From Alphaproteobacteria bacterium (GTDB lineage Bacteria > Pseudomonadota > Alphaproteobacteria > Micropepsales > Micropepsaceae): DNA of 64,000 nt. Under the pieces are notes generated by a model that was not told where the DNA came from, searched no databases, and worked only from the letters and a program-made list of their open reading frames with translations. Position numbers and translations under genes: made by a program. The stretch is from NCBI GenBank assembly GCA_028871345.1, contig JAGWNK010000009.1, forward strand, positions 1-64,000, given 5' to 3'. Below are positions 1 through 10,756 of this stretch, piece after piece (positions within the stretch are counted from its first letter, which is position 1; every line of letters starts with the position of its first letter).

Positions 1-110
1 AACCGCCATCCTTTTTTCCTGCGATTTCCTGGTTCTTTTGAAGTTCCTTTCTCGTATTTCCTGGCGCTCAGAGCGCCGCCACCCCGAGCGGTTTGAAGCG
101 CAGCGAAAAA

Positions 111-147
111 CTGTAAGGGCGCACTTACGAGTTGCTGCGCAACTCTG
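111..147 (-). other. oriT: Origin of transfer (oriT), RSF1010/MobQ type
   Basis: The minus strand carries TAAGTGCGCCCT (complement of 116-127), identical to the nick core of RSF1010-type MobQ origins. Directly 5' of it on that strand is an inverted repeat, GAGTTGC/GCAACTC with a 3-nt loop (129-145). This IR-then-nick layout is the classic MobQ arrangement, in which the relaxase is expected to cut within TAAGTGCG/CCCT. It lies about 75 bp before the relaxase gene and would be read as coding only if the relaxase began at an implausible upstream ATG (38). Function is inferred from motif identity. Confidence 0.8.
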
Positions 148-220
148 GTGCTTGATAGGCTCAATGGGACGGACCCTGGCCGCGAAGGGGGAGTGTACCC
201 TTGGCCCGCCGGTGATCGTC

Positions 221-3200
221 ATGGCGATCTACCATCTGGCGATGAAGCCCATTGCCCGCAGCAGCGGCCGCAGCGCCGTGGCGGCGGCGGCTTATCGCGC
301 CGCGCAAAAGCTCACCAACGAACGCGATGGCCTGACCCATGACTTCACGCGGCGCGGCGGGGTGGAGCATGTCGAGATCGTCATTCCCAAGGGTTCGGAT
401 GCAGATTGGGCCAAAGACCGCTCGACCTTGTGGAACATGGCCGAGGCGGCGGAGAAGCGCAAAGACGCCCGCGTGGCGCGCGAGATCGAGGTGGCACTGC
501 CCCATGAACTGACGGCGGATCAGCGCTTGGCGCTGACGCGGGAGTTCGCGCAAAGCATGGCTGACCGCTATGGGGTGGCAGTGGATTTTGCACTCCACAG
601 CCCGCATGGCGCCACCGACATTCGCAACCATCACGCCCACATCCTGCTAACGACGCGGAAGGTGGAAAAGGACGGACTGGGCGAGAAGACCGACTTGGAA
701 CGTGAGAACCGGAAACTCCTCGCGCTCGGCCTGCCCACCTCGCACGATCAGTTGCGGGAAATTCGGGTTGATTGGGAGCAGCGGACCAATCATCACCTTG
801 CTCTGGCCGGCTATGATCTTCGCATCGACCATCGCTCGCATCGCGATTGCGGCCTGGAGATCGAACCGACCCAGCATATCGGGGTGCATGCCTCGCAAAT
901 GGAACGGCGGGGCAAGGCGGTGGATCGCCACCGCCAGGAGGCCGACAGCGCCCGTCATAACGCCAAACTGATCTGCGAACAGCCGCAACAGGCCTTGGCG
1001 CTCATCACCCACGAAAAGTCCGTCTTCGACCGCACCGACGTGGCGATGGTGTTGCACCGCTATATCGACAGTCCCGACGACTTTCAGGCGGCGTTTGCCA
1101 AGGCGATGGCCTCGCCAGTCTTGGTCGAGCTGTGCCCGGAGCAACGCGACGAGTCCGGCCGCACGATGGCGGCGGCGCGGTATTCCACCAAAGAAATGAT
1201 CGCGGTGGAACGTCAGCTTGCCGACAGCACCGACCGCATGGCCGAAAGCCGAACATTCGCAGTGGGACAGCGGAACATCGAACGGGCCATCGCCGCGCGC
1301 TCGTTCCTGGCCGAGGAACAACGAAACGCGATCCGCCATGTCGCCGGCCCGGAACGGATCGCCGCCGTTGTGGGTCTTGCCGGTGCCGGCAAGAGCACCA
1401 TGTTGGCGGCGGCGCGTGAGGCCTGGGAAGCGGATGGTTATCGGGTGTTTGGCGCGGCGCTGGCCGGCAAGGCGGCAGAGGGTTTGGAGGAATCCTCCGG
1501 CATCGCCAGCCGCACGCTGGCGAGCTGGGAACGGGGCTGGGAGCGGGGTTACGACCGGCTTTCGTCCCGGGACGTGTTGGTGGTGGACGAAGCCGGCATG
1601 GTGGGGTCCCGCCAACTGTCCCGTGTCATCGCCCACGCCGACCGGGCGGGCGCCAAACTCGTTTTGGTAGGCGATCCCGAGCAGTTGCAGCCCATAGGTC
1701 CGGGGGCGGCGTTTCGGGCGGTGACCGAGCGGGCTGGCGTCACCGAGCTTGGGCAAATCCGCCGCCAGCGGGAGGATTGGCAACGCGAGGCTTCGGTGGA
1801 TTTTGGTCGCCAGCGCACCCATGAGGGGCTGACAGCGTATGCCGAGCGCGGTGCCATCCGGTTCGAGGATGACATTGCTGCCGCACGCCGCGCCATCGTC
1901 AAGGACGTGATCACGGATCGGGACGCCCGGCCGGAAAGTTCCCGGCTGGTGCTGGCGCACCGCAAAGTGGACGTGCGGCAATTGAACGAGATGATCCGTG
2001 CCGCCCGCCAGGAACAGGGCGAGTTGCAGAACGAACGGGCTTACCAGACCGCGGAGGGCGATCGGGCCTTTGCGGCGGGTGACCGCATCCTCTTCAAGGA
2101 GAACAACCGCGACCTGGGAGTAAAAAACGGGATGCTGGGCACGGTGGAACGAGCCGAGCCGGGCCGGTTGGACGTCCGTCTCGACGCCGGACGCGGGCCA
2201 GGGCGCGTCGTTTCCGTCTCGATGGCCGATTACGCGGCGGTGGATCACGGCTATGCCGTCACCATCCACAAGGCGCAGGGCGCCACCGTGGACCGGACGT
2301 TTGTGCTGGCCTCCGGCTCGATGGACCGCCACCTAACTTATGTCGGTATGACGCGCCATCGGGATTCCGTGACGTTGTACGCCGGGCGCAACGAATTTGC
2401 CGACCTTGCTGCCTTGTCGTCGCGTCTCAGTCGTGCCGGTCTCAAGGAGACCACTCTCGACTACGCACAGCGGCGCGGTATCGAAAACGCCATCACCGTA
2501 CCCGACACGCTGCGTCAACGACTGACACAGGATTGGGGCTTGCACCAGCAGCCGGACGCGTCCGCTCCAAAGCGCAGCATATTTGACGGCTTAAAGTTGG
2601 CAGTGGCGAAGCCCGCGCCGGAGGTCGGGCGAGCGGAAGGATTGCCGGCGGCGCAGCAGGTGCCTTCGCCGTTCGACATCGGCAGCAAGGATTTGGCGCA
2701 GGCGGCGGAGCGCTATGCCCGGGCTTGGGAGGATCAGCAGCGCATGCGCGACCAGACCCTTCCCATTCTGGAATACCAGAAGCGCGAACTGCGGGAAGCG
2801 GCAGCGGCCCTGGAGACAGTGCAACCGGGCGCCGTCAACGATTTGCACAATGCAATGCGTTATGAGCCTTCCACGTTCCGCGCCATGAAACAGTTGCGCG
2901 GCCCGGAACGCGGCGCCGAACTGGCGGGGGCCATCCGGCATGAAGACCGGGTGCGTCGTGATCCCACTCTTAAAGCTGAACGGCTGGTCAAGGAATGGAA
3001 GAGGCTTGAAGTGCAGCATGAGCGGCTTGGCAGCGGCTATGCCTTTGACAAGGCACGCGGCAAGCTCGAATCCCGCATGGAATCTCTTGCCCGCGAATTC
3101 AAGCGCGATCCGCAGCTCGAATCCCTGGTCCGCGCCCGCATAAAATCGCTCGGGATCGACATGGACTCCACGCTGCGGCGTGTCCTTGAGGCGCCCAGCC

Positions 3201-3250
3201 TTGGCGCGGCCATGCGCGAGATCGGACGCGGACGAGGGCTATCGCTCTAG
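221..3250 (+). CDS. traA: MobQ conjugative relaxase/helicase TraA
   Basis: About 1009 residues. The N-terminal MobA/MobL relaxase domain has the candidate nicking tyrosine at Y25 (AAAYRA) and the metal-binding histidine cluster NHHAH near 136-140. The C-terminal half is a TraI/RecD-like superfamily 1 helicase: Walker A GLAGAGKST near 384, Walker B VVDEAG near 454, a GDPEQLQP motif, TIHKAQG and TYVGMTRH. It would nick oriT and unwind the transferred strand. I chose ATG 221 (MAIYHLAMKP) because this is how the family begins; the ATG at 38 would translate the oriT. No type IV secretion or coupling gene follows inside the window, so this may be a mobilisable element or one end of an ICE. Confidence 0.9.
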   Translation: MAIYHLAMKPIARSSGRSAVAAAAYRAAQKLTNERDGLTHDFTRRGGVEHVEIVIPKGSDADWAKDRSTLWNMAEAAEKRKDARVAREIEVALPHELTADQRLALTREFAQSMADRYGVAVDFALHSPHGATDIRNHHAHILLTTRKVEKDGLGEKTDLERENRKLLALGLPTSHDQLREIRVDWEQRTNHHLALAGYDLRIDHRSHRDCGLEIEPTQHIGVHASQMERRGKAVDRHRQEADSARHNAKLICEQPQQALALITHEKSVFDRTDVAMVLHRYIDSPDDFQAAFAKAMASPVLVELCPEQRDESGRTMAAARYSTKEMIAVERQLADSTDRMAESRTFAVGQRNIERAIAARSFLAEEQRNAIRHVAGPERIAAVVGLAGAGKSTMLAAAREAWEADGYRVFGAALAGKAAEGLEESSGIASRTLASWERGWERGYDRLSSRDVLVVDEAGMVGSRQLSRVIAHADRAGAKLVLVGDPEQLQPIGPGAAFRAVTERAGVTELGQIRRQREDWQREASVDFGRQRTHEGLTAYAERGAIRFEDDIAAARRAIVKDVITDRDARPESSRLVLAHRKVDVRQLNEMIRAARQEQGELQNERAYQTAEGDRAFAAGDRILFKENNRDLGVKNGMLGTVERAEPGRLDVRLDAGRGPGRVVSVSMADYAAVDHGYAVTIHKAQGATVDRTFVLASGSMDRHLTYVGMTRHRDSVTLYAGRNEFADLAALSSRLSRAGLKETTLDYAQRRGIENAITVPDTLRQRLTQDWGLHQQPDASAPKRSIFDGLKLAVAKPAPEVGRAEGLPAAQQVPSPFDIGSKDLAQAAERYARAWEDQQRMRDQTLPILEYQKRELREAAAALETVQPGAVNDLHNAMRYEPSTFRAMKQLRGPERGAELAGAIRHEDRVRRDPTLKAERLVKEWKRLEVQHERLGSGYAFDKARGKLESRMESLAREFKRDPQLESLVRARIKSLGIDMDSTLRRVLEAPSLGAAMREIGRGRGLSL

Positions 3251-3268
3251 CAACACGTGGAGAACACC

Positions 3269-3940
3269 ATGCCGGAGGATCACACAGGCGACCCGACCCA
3301 AGCCTTTGACGACCTGCGGGCCGAGGTGTCGGTGTTGCGCAAGGCGGTGGAGGCGCTTCCCCGCGCTATCCGCGACAACCGCCCGCCCGACTATGCCCAA
3401 GACCTCGCCGTGATCGGCAAAGGGCTAGACGAGATCGGCGCTCAGATCGAAGCGCTCCGGAAGTATCCCGCCTTGTGCATGACGCCGGAACAGCAAGGTC
3501 AATCCATCGCCAATGCCGGCAGCGCCCTCATCCGGGAGGTGGCGCAGAAATTTGATCGCGCGGCTCAGGAGTCTGATCGCGAGAGGTACAATCTAGCACA
3601 GATGGTTGGCACGCTCCGGGGACAACAGGATCAAAGAGTCTGGCTGCTGATGGTGGGCGCCGTTGCCTTCGTGATCGGATTCGCCGCGTTCCCGTTCGTA
3701 AGCCGCGCGCTGCCGTTCGGCATGAACGCCAACATCGCCGCGGTTATCATGAAAACAGACCAATGGGACGCAGGCATCGCCTTGATGAAATCCGACAATC
3801 CAGCGGGATGGGCGCAGCTCGCCGCCGAGGCCAATCTGGTCAGCGCCAACCGAGACAAAATCGTTGCCTGTCAGAACGCAGCCGCGAAGGCGAAGAAGGA
3901 AGAACGCTGCATCATCACCGTGCAGGCAGACGGTTTGTGA
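3269..3940 (+). CDS. DUF6118 family protein, conjugation-associated
   Basis: About 223 residues. The N-terminal part matches my memory of DUF6118 (PAQAF-like DPTQAFDDLRAEVSVLRKAV), followed by a long amphipathic helical region and one membrane segment near 128-150 (LLMVGAVAFVIGFAAFPFV). The tail is probably periplasmic and contains two cysteines. Such proteins commonly sit next to MobQ relaxases in alphaproteobacterial mobile elements, as here, 18 bp after traA; the role is unknown. ATG 3269 has GTGGAG 6 bp upstream. The upstream GTG at 3257 is part of that Shine-Dalgarno, so I did not use it. Confidence 0.75.
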   Translation: MPEDHTGDPTQAFDDLRAEVSVLRKAVEALPRAIRDNRPPDYAQDLAVIGKGLDEIGAQIEALRKYPALCMTPEQQGQSIANAGSALIREVAQKFDRAAQESDRERYNLAQMVGTLRGQQDQRVWLLMVGAVAFVIGFAAFPFVSRALPFGMNANIAAVIMKTDQWDAGIALMKSDNPAGWAQLAAEANLVSANRDKIVACQNAAAKAKKEERCIITVQADGL

Positions 3941-4325
3941 TCTTCCTGCCCCCGGCGATCCGCTCTGGCCATCGCCAACCAGCGTCAGCTTGTCGATAAG
4001 CCGCACCGTCTCGCCGCCACACGCGGCGGCCTCACTGCCTCGCGAACACAATGCCGAGATAGCGCTCTCCCGCGGTGTCGCGCAGCGTGCTTCTGTCATA
4101 GCTAGAAACTTTCACTTGCGCCGCGGACGCGGCGCGGATGCTTGGGGCTCCGCCCCTGGCGCACTTCGAGCGGCTTCCGCCCAGCTTCCTCCGCGCGTGC
4201 CGCGCTCCGTGCAGCCGGTTCCCCGCGAAGCCGCTGCTCCGTTTGCACCCCCCGGTCTCGCCGACGGGCAGGGGTTCAGGCGCGGCGCTTCGCTGCGCTG
4301 ACCCCTAGCCCCAAAAGAGATTGTC
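3941..4325. other. 385-bp gap without a clear gene
   Basis: No convincing gene on either strand. On the minus strand around 4030-4100 a short stretch reads DTAGERYLGIVFARQ and then hits a stop, which might be the tail of a decayed mobile-element gene, but I cannot name it. The right part (4120-4310) is very GC-rich with short inverted repeats such as GCGCCGCGG/CGCGGCGC. The last 20 bp supply AAGAGA as the ribosome binding site for the methyltransferase at 4326. Confidence 0.4.
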
Positions 4326-5012
4326 ATGGCGCACAACGTCAACCGGCATAGCGATAGTCTTTTCACCCCGCGCAACGCGGTCCTGTATGGCGATTGCATC
4401 GAGTTGATGTGTAGCATGGAGCGGGAGTCGGTGGACTTCATACTGACGGACCCGCCTTACATCACCCGCTATCGCGGACGTGACAACCGCACCGTCGCAA
4501 ACGACGACAATGCGCGTTGGTTAAAGCCGGCGTTCCATGAAATGTACCGCGCCCTAAAGCGCGGCTCTTTCTGTGTGAGCTTCTATGGCTGGAACAAGGC
4601 CGATTTGTTCATTGCCGCGTGACGAGCCGCCGGCTTCCGCATTGTCGGGCATCTTATTTTCAGGAAGCGTTATGCGTCATCGGCCCGCTTCGTTCGCTAT
4701 GAACACGAGCAAGCTTATTTGCTGGCGAAAGGCGACGTGAGACCGCCGGAAAAGCTCATCGCCGACGTAATCGACTTTGCCTATACCGGAAACCGCCTGC
4801 ATCCGACGCAAAAGCCTGTTGCGGCGCTCTTGCCGTTGATCGAGGCGTTTTCGGCCCCGGGCGGCCTGGTGTTCGATCCGTTCTGCGGTTCGGGGTCAAC
4901 GCTTGTCGCCGCGCGCGATCTTGGCCGCGACTATCTGGGTGCCGAACTCAGCGCTACACATCATCGCACCGCGAGCAAACGGCTAGGCGTGTCGCAGAGG
5001 GTGGCCGCATAG
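4326..5012 (+). pseudogene. Beta-class DNA methyltransferase with in-frame TGA
   Basis: Reads as one 228-codon frame apart from a TGA at 4620-4622. Before it lie LYGDCIELM and the catalytic DPPY (residues 42-45). After it, in the same frame, come the HPTQKP-like LHPTQKPVAALL and the AdoMet-binding DPFCGSGST. DPPY before FxGxG is the beta-class order of N6-adenine or N4-cytosine methyltransferases. In relatives the stop position is usually Trp (AAW-RAAGF), so a TGG-to-TGA change is the simplest explanation. The 98-residue first part alone lacks the AdoMet site and should be inactive. Alternatives are a sequencing error or readthrough. Context is the mobilisation remnant, where such orphan methyltransferases are common. 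Confidence 0.8.
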
Positions 5013-5086
5013 GCCCAGATCGCCAACCGCTTGCGCACTTTCACCAGCCCATCATCGGACGGCCAATGATTCCTGCCCCTCAAAGA

Positions 5087-5425
5087 TCAGCGCATGGCGC
5101 ATTCGAGCCAGTGCTTTCGCATGAAGTCGAGTTCCGGTGGCAATGCGCTGCCGATCACATGCGATACCTCGAAGCGCACTCCAGCATAATCGCCCTCCTG
5201 CCAAGCGACGGACGCCGCATGCACCATGCGGCTCTTAACGTCGAGCAGGAAGAATCGGGACGGTAGCGTGCTCTTGCGAGTCAAGCGGATGCGGGCGCCG
5301 GACACGGAGATATCGATGATCGTGCAATCGGCGAAATTCCCGTCCGCGAATACGGCGCGCCCCCGCCCGTTCGCGGGTTTTCGCGCTTCGGTGCGCTTGT
5401 TTGTGCTGCCAGATGCCTGTTGCAT
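5087..5425 (-). CDS. PilZ domain protein
   Basis: About 112 residues, a single PilZ domain. The c-di-GMP signature is visible: RTEAR (RxxxR form, residues 11-15) and DISVSGAR ((D/N)xSxxG form, about residues 38-45), followed by beta strands. It probably binds cyclic di-GMP and relays it to an unknown partner. I prefer ATG 5425, which has a GGGGGG stretch about 9 bp upstream; an in-frame ATG at 5455 has almost no ribosome binding site. It lies 47 bp after the PAS gene in the same direction, so the two are probably cotranscribed. Confidence 0.8.
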   Translation of the reverse strand: MQQASGSTNKRTEARKPANGRGRAVFADGNFADCTIIDISVSGARIRLTRKSTLPSRFFLLDVKSRMVHAASVAWQEGDYAGVRFEVSHVIGSALPPELDFMRKHWLECAMR

Positions 5426-5472
5426 GCCTTCTGTCCCCCCGCGAGGCGTCGCCATACTTGGCCAGCTCGGCT

Positions 5473-6018
5473 TTACAACAAGTCGCCGCTCCCCGCGCCT
5501 TCTTCGATGAGTTCGAGCGCATGGGATGCGAACGTCATCAAGTATTTCACGCGATCAGCCGTTCCGAGCGGCAGACAGACCGCTTCCGCATACGAATAGC
5601 GCACTTCGGGCATATCGGAACCAACTTGGATATGCATCGAAAGCGGCTCGCCGGTCTCAACTACCTTCCGGAATGCGGCGCGCCACCGCGGAACCGTTTT
5701 TGGCAGCTCCGCGTACAGCTCGCTGAGCAATCTGCCATTCAATCTTACGGGATATGCCCGCCGCACCTCGTCGCCGACAACGCGGATCAGAAAATCGGTG
5801 CCACCGTCGATCACCTGGATGAGCGATATGTTAGCGAGCGCGCTGCCGACATCACGGATGTCGAATTCTTCACGCGACGGGAATTTCCGCCCACCCCGGA
5901 TTTGCAGCCACTGCATCGCACCCAGGCGCACAGCCGTCTCGTGCAGGTCCGCGAGCGGGACCTCTGTGAAGATCGTGCGCTCGGGATAAAGATACTTCAC
6001 GCGATAACGAGGCGGCAT
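5473..6018 (-). CDS. PAS_5 family sensor-like protein
   Basis: About 181 residues. The hallmark start of the alphaproteobacterial PAS_5 family is present: LGAMQWLQIRGGRKFPSREE, then NISLIQVIDGGTDFLIRVVG and a YPVRLNGRLLSELY stretch. No output domain or membrane segment is seen, so it is a stand-alone PAS protein of unknown ligand. ATG 6018 has AGAGG 6 bp upstream; a GTG at 6051 in the same frame is weaker. It is the first gene of a likely two-gene unit with the PilZ protein downstream, which hints at a sensing role tied to c-di-GMP (inference). Confidence 0.75.
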   Translation of the reverse strand: MPPRYRVKYLYPERTIFTEVPLADLHETAVRLGAMQWLQIRGGRKFPSREEFDIRDVGSALANISLIQVIDGGTDFLIRVVGDEVRRAYPVRLNGRLLSELYAELPKTVPRWRAAFRKVVETGEPLSMHIQVGSDMPEVRYSYAEAVCLPLGTADRVKYLMTFASHALELIEEGAGSGDLL

Positions 6019-6199
6019 GCCGTGCCTCTGATGAGATGCAGACGCGGCCACATCTACTGGATGTGAGCTAATGTGCGCTTAACGGCAAATAACATAGGAA
6101 GAATATTGCCGCGATACTCAACCGCAATGCGGCATCAGACATGCGTGTTTGCGGTAACACCGGACACGAAGATGATAACATGTTGCGGGTGCTGCAAGA

Positions 6200-6604
6200 T
6201 TACTTCGCTGATGTCGCTTGGAGAGCTTGCATGAGATTGAGAAGGCACTTGCGCACACGCGGGCTCTTTACCGCAAAACACGCCATGGCAAACTGCAGGC
6301 CATCTCGACTCTGGACGAACCCTTGCAGGTGATGGGTATCTTCGTTGCCCCGAATCTGTGACACCGCCAGTTGGTCAGGAGCCTCTTCAAAGAAATATGG
6401 GACATCAACGCCAAGAATCCGTGCCGCCGTATATAGGCGGCCCGCGCCGATCCGATTAACTCCCTTCTCGTATTTCTGAATTTGCTGAAAGGTGAGATCG
6501 AGCGAGCGCGCCAATTCCTGCTGTGACATTCCAAGGCACATCCGCCGCAGACGAAGACGAGCCCCCACATGAATATCGATGCAGGTGGTTTCGCGTGCTT
6601 TCAT
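6200..6604 (-). CDS. XRE family transcriptional regulator
   Basis: About 134 residues. An N-terminal helix-turn-helix (VGARLRLRRMCLGMSQQELA, then SLDLTFQQIQKYEKG) is followed by GVDVPYFFE, the typical end of the domain in alphaproteobacterial SinR-like regulators. The C-terminal 60 residues are helical and unassigned. ATG 6604 is closest to the domain and preceded by AAAGG; in-frame ATGs at 6622 and 6724 would only add a tail. It lies between the two PAS_5 genes, and its targets are unknown. Confidence 0.75.
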   Translation of the reverse strand: MKARETTCIDIHVGARLRLRRMCLGMSQQELARSLDLTFQQIQKYEKGVNRIGAGRLYTAARILGVDVPYFFEEAPDQLAVSQIRGNEDTHHLQGFVQSRDGLQFAMACFAVKSPRVRKCLLNLMQALQATSAK

Positions 6605-6659
6605 GACCCCTTTACCAGCCATTGTCGGAGCAGTGTTTTCCGCCACAGCACTCAATCGG

Positions 6660-7097
6660 TTACCACAAGCTTTCGAGCTGAGAGCGATAGCAGGCAAATA
6701 GCAGCACGTTGGCCTGATATCCATGGTCGGACATGGGGAGCAGCAATTCCTCGAATTTCACTCGTTGTCCCTCGATGATGTGACTGTGTTGCCCTTCTAG
6801 GGGCGCGTTTGTCGTTTGGACAATTGCGACCAACTCGCGAAGCGACGCACCGATTTCATCACCCAGATCGGCCAGGACACGCCCGGTCACGTCGCCACCG
6901 AACCGAGAGAAAAGATTGATGCCGCAGAGGCGAAACTGTCCTTCCCCTTTTGCTGGAAGATCAATCAGGGCCAGATTTCCCAGCCACGGCCTGAGCACGA
7001 ACACACTGATATCGCTGCGCGACGGCATGGTCCTGCCTCGCCTCTTTTCTTCCCACAAAGCCTGCAATGTCACGAGTTTCCGATTCGTGGGGGCCAT
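6660..7097 (-). CDS. PAS_5 family sensor-like protein
   Basis: About 145 residues, the second PAS_5 protein in the cluster. Diagnostic blocks are LWEEKRRGRTMPSRSDI, LRPWLGNLALIDL, FRLCGINLFSRFGGDVTGR and LLLPMSDHG. No transmembrane or output domain is present. Its start lies divergent from the small XRE regulator at 7205, and the 107-bp gap holds a 19-bp palindrome (7145-7163) that could control both genes. Confidence 0.75.
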   Translation of the reverse strand: MAPTNRKLVTLQALWEEKRRGRTMPSRSDISVFVLRPWLGNLALIDLPAKGEGQFRLCGINLFSRFGGDVTGRVLADLGDEIGASLRELVAIVQTTNAPLEGQHSHIIEGQRVKFEELLLPMSDHGYQANVLLFACYRSQLESLW

Positions 7098-7144
7098 CTG
7101 ACCTCCGATGAAAATGTAAAGAGCAGTTTCAACGCCTTACCACA

Positions 7145-7163
7145 TTTGGTGATTTTCACCAAA
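7145..7163. promoter_or_regulatory. Perfect palindrome, candidate XRE operator
   Basis: TTTGGTGA-TTT-TCACCAAA: two perfect 8-bp arms around a 3-bp centre. It lies in the divergent region between the PAS_5 gene (start 7097) and the XRE gene (start 7205). Placement and symmetry suggest the binding site of the adjacent regulator; this is inference from position. Confidence 0.55.
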
Positions 7164-7204
7164 CAGATGGCGGTGTCCGTTTGGGTGGTCAAGGTAACCA
7201 GCGG

Positions 7205-7441
7205 ATGGTTACCTCTCGCCAAATCCGCGCAGCACGCGCTCTTCTCGGCTGGACGCAGCAATTGCTCGCCGACAGAGCCCTTGTTGCCGTCAATACGGTG
7301 CGCGCAATTGAAGCGGACAGACCTTATCCCAAGCCTGATTCTGTCGAGGCGGTCCATCGGGCGTTGGCAAAAGGCGGCATCGTTTTTCTGCCGAACGGGA
7401 CCATGGGAGAGGGTGTTCGTCTGGCAAGGCCTTCCCGTTGA
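7205..7441 (+). CDS. Small XRE family regulator
   Basis: About 78 residues, essentially a lone helix-turn-helix: SRQIRAARALLGWTQQLLAD, then ALVAVNTVRAIEAD. It ends in the GIVFLPNGTMGEGVRL segment typical of these small alphaproteobacterial regulators. ATG 7205 has AAGG about 10 bp upstream; the TTG at 7181 is a weaker choice. Likely autoregulated through the palindrome at 7145-7163. Confidence 0.7.
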   Translation: MVTSRQIRAARALLGWTQQLLADRALVAVNTVRAIEADRPYPKPDSVEAVHRALAKGGIVFLPNGTMGEGVRLARPSR

Positions 7442-7694
7442 TTCCAGCGGCTGACGGCGTCGTTCGGTGCAGCGTGTTGTCCGATCGCCACGATGCCCCG
7501 CAGTTTTTGCGGCAAGAGAGAACTCGCCAAAGCCGTTTGTCCTTCCCTACGCAAGGCGGCGGTGCCAAGATTCAGCGTGGCGCATGATCGAATCAGCTGA
7601 AATCCAACGAAAACGTCCAAAAGTCCTGCACAACATCTACACAGGCAAAAATGATGCAGGAAAAGTACATAATATCAGGATGTTGCTAGGTTGA

Positions 7695-7717
7695 GCCCTC
7701 CCACAAGGGGAGAGGGC
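7695..7717. terminator. Hairpin 3' of purL, dispersed repeat family
   Basis: GCCCTCCC-ACAAG-GGGAGAGGGC forms a short GC-rich hairpin just past the purL stop. It is one of the shortest members of the CCTCCCC/GGGGAGG repeat family in this window and could stop leftward transcription, although no T-run follows. The remaining bases from 7442 to 7694 show no gene. Confidence 0.45.
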
Positions 7718-7722
7718 AAATA

Positions 7723-9900
<2,178 letters not shown>

Positions 9901-9934
9901 GGAGCAATACTCGAACAAGAGGCTACGGTGGTTC

Positions 9935-10052
9935 TCCCTCTCCCCTTGTGGGAGAGCAAAATCTAGCACTTAGCGTCGCCCCTGCGCCGTTTGGCGGTTG
10001 TGCGCTCAGCTAAGTGCAAGATCTTGCGTCCTCTCCCGCAAGGGGAGAGGGG
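9935..10052. repeat. 118-bp inverted repeat between purQ and purL
   Basis: Two arms of about 40 bp: 9935-9974 (CCCTCTCCCC, GGGAGAG, then GCACTTAGC) and 10009-10052 (GCTAAGTGC, then CTCTCCC, GGGGAGAGG), around a 34-bp loop. Each arm also contains its own CTCTCCC/GGGGAGAG hairpin. It belongs to the dispersed family but is longer and more symmetric, like a very short MITE. It sits in the middle of the purine gene run and could attenuate or process the transcript. Confidence 0.7.
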
Positions 10053-10084
10053 AAGCTTCAGAGTGCGGTTCAAGGCGCAGTTCA

Positions 10085-10756
10085 TCACCCCACCGCTTCG
10101 ATCAAACTCTCGAACATCGCGCGCCCGTCGGTGCCCCCCAGCAGAGGATCGCAGACGCGTTCGGGATGGGGCATCAGGCCGAGCACGTTGCGCTTCTCGT
10201 TCAAAATGCCGGCGATATCCCGCGCCGAGCCGTTGGGGTTCTCGCCCGGCGCATAGCGGAACACCACGCGGCCTTCGCCTTCCAGGCGGTCGAGCGTCTC
10301 TGCGTCGGCCACGTAATTGCCTTCGCCATGCGCCACCGGAAAGACCACGCGCTGGCCGGCGTCATAGCGCCTGGTGAAGACGTTCTGCGTCTCGGTGACC
10401 GTCAGTCCCACCGGCTTGCAGACGAATTTGAGGGCGGCGTTGCGCATCAAGGCGCCCGGCAGCAGCCCCGATTCCGTCAGCACCTGGAAGCCGTTGCAGA
10501 TGCCGAGGATGAGGCGGCCCTCCTGCGCCTTCTTGATCACGTCCTGCATGACGCGCGACAGGCGCGCCATCGCCCCGCAGCGCAGGTAGTCGCCATACGA
10601 GAATCCGCCCGGCAGCACGATGAGGTCGGTGTCCTTGGGGATTTCGCTGTCGGCGTGCCACACCATGGCGGGCTTGTTGCCGGTGATCTGTTCGAGCGCC
10701 ACCGCCGCATCGCGGTCGCAGTTGGAGGCGGGGAAAACGACGACGGCGGATTTCAT
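10085..10756 (-). CDS. purQ: FGAM synthase glutaminase subunit PurQ
   Basis: About 223 residues, a class I glutamine amidotransferase that supplies ammonia to PurL. The catalytic cysteine lies in [10 protein letters not shown], and the His/Glu pair in LMPHPERV. The N-terminus [12 protein letters not shown] and [15 protein letters not shown] are diagnostic of PurQ. ATG 10756 overlaps the TGA of the upstream DUF2059 gene by one base (TGATG), which suggests translational coupling. Confidence 0.96.
   Translation of the reverse strand: MKSAVVVFPASNCDRDAAVALEQITGNKPAMVWHADSEIPKDTDLIVLPGGFSYGDYLRCGAMARLSRVMQDVIKKAQEGRLILGICNGFQVLTESGLLPGALMRNAALKFVCKPVGLTVTETQNVFTRRYDAGQRVVFPVAHGEGNYVADAETLDRLEGEGRVVFRYAPGENPNGSARDIAGILNEKRNVLGLMPHPERVCDPLLGGTDGRAMFESLIEAVG

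Noticed and set aside
38-220. N-terminal extension of the relaxase from ATG 38
   Set aside because: It would translate the oriT, the residues match no relaxase, and MAIYHL at 221 is the family start.
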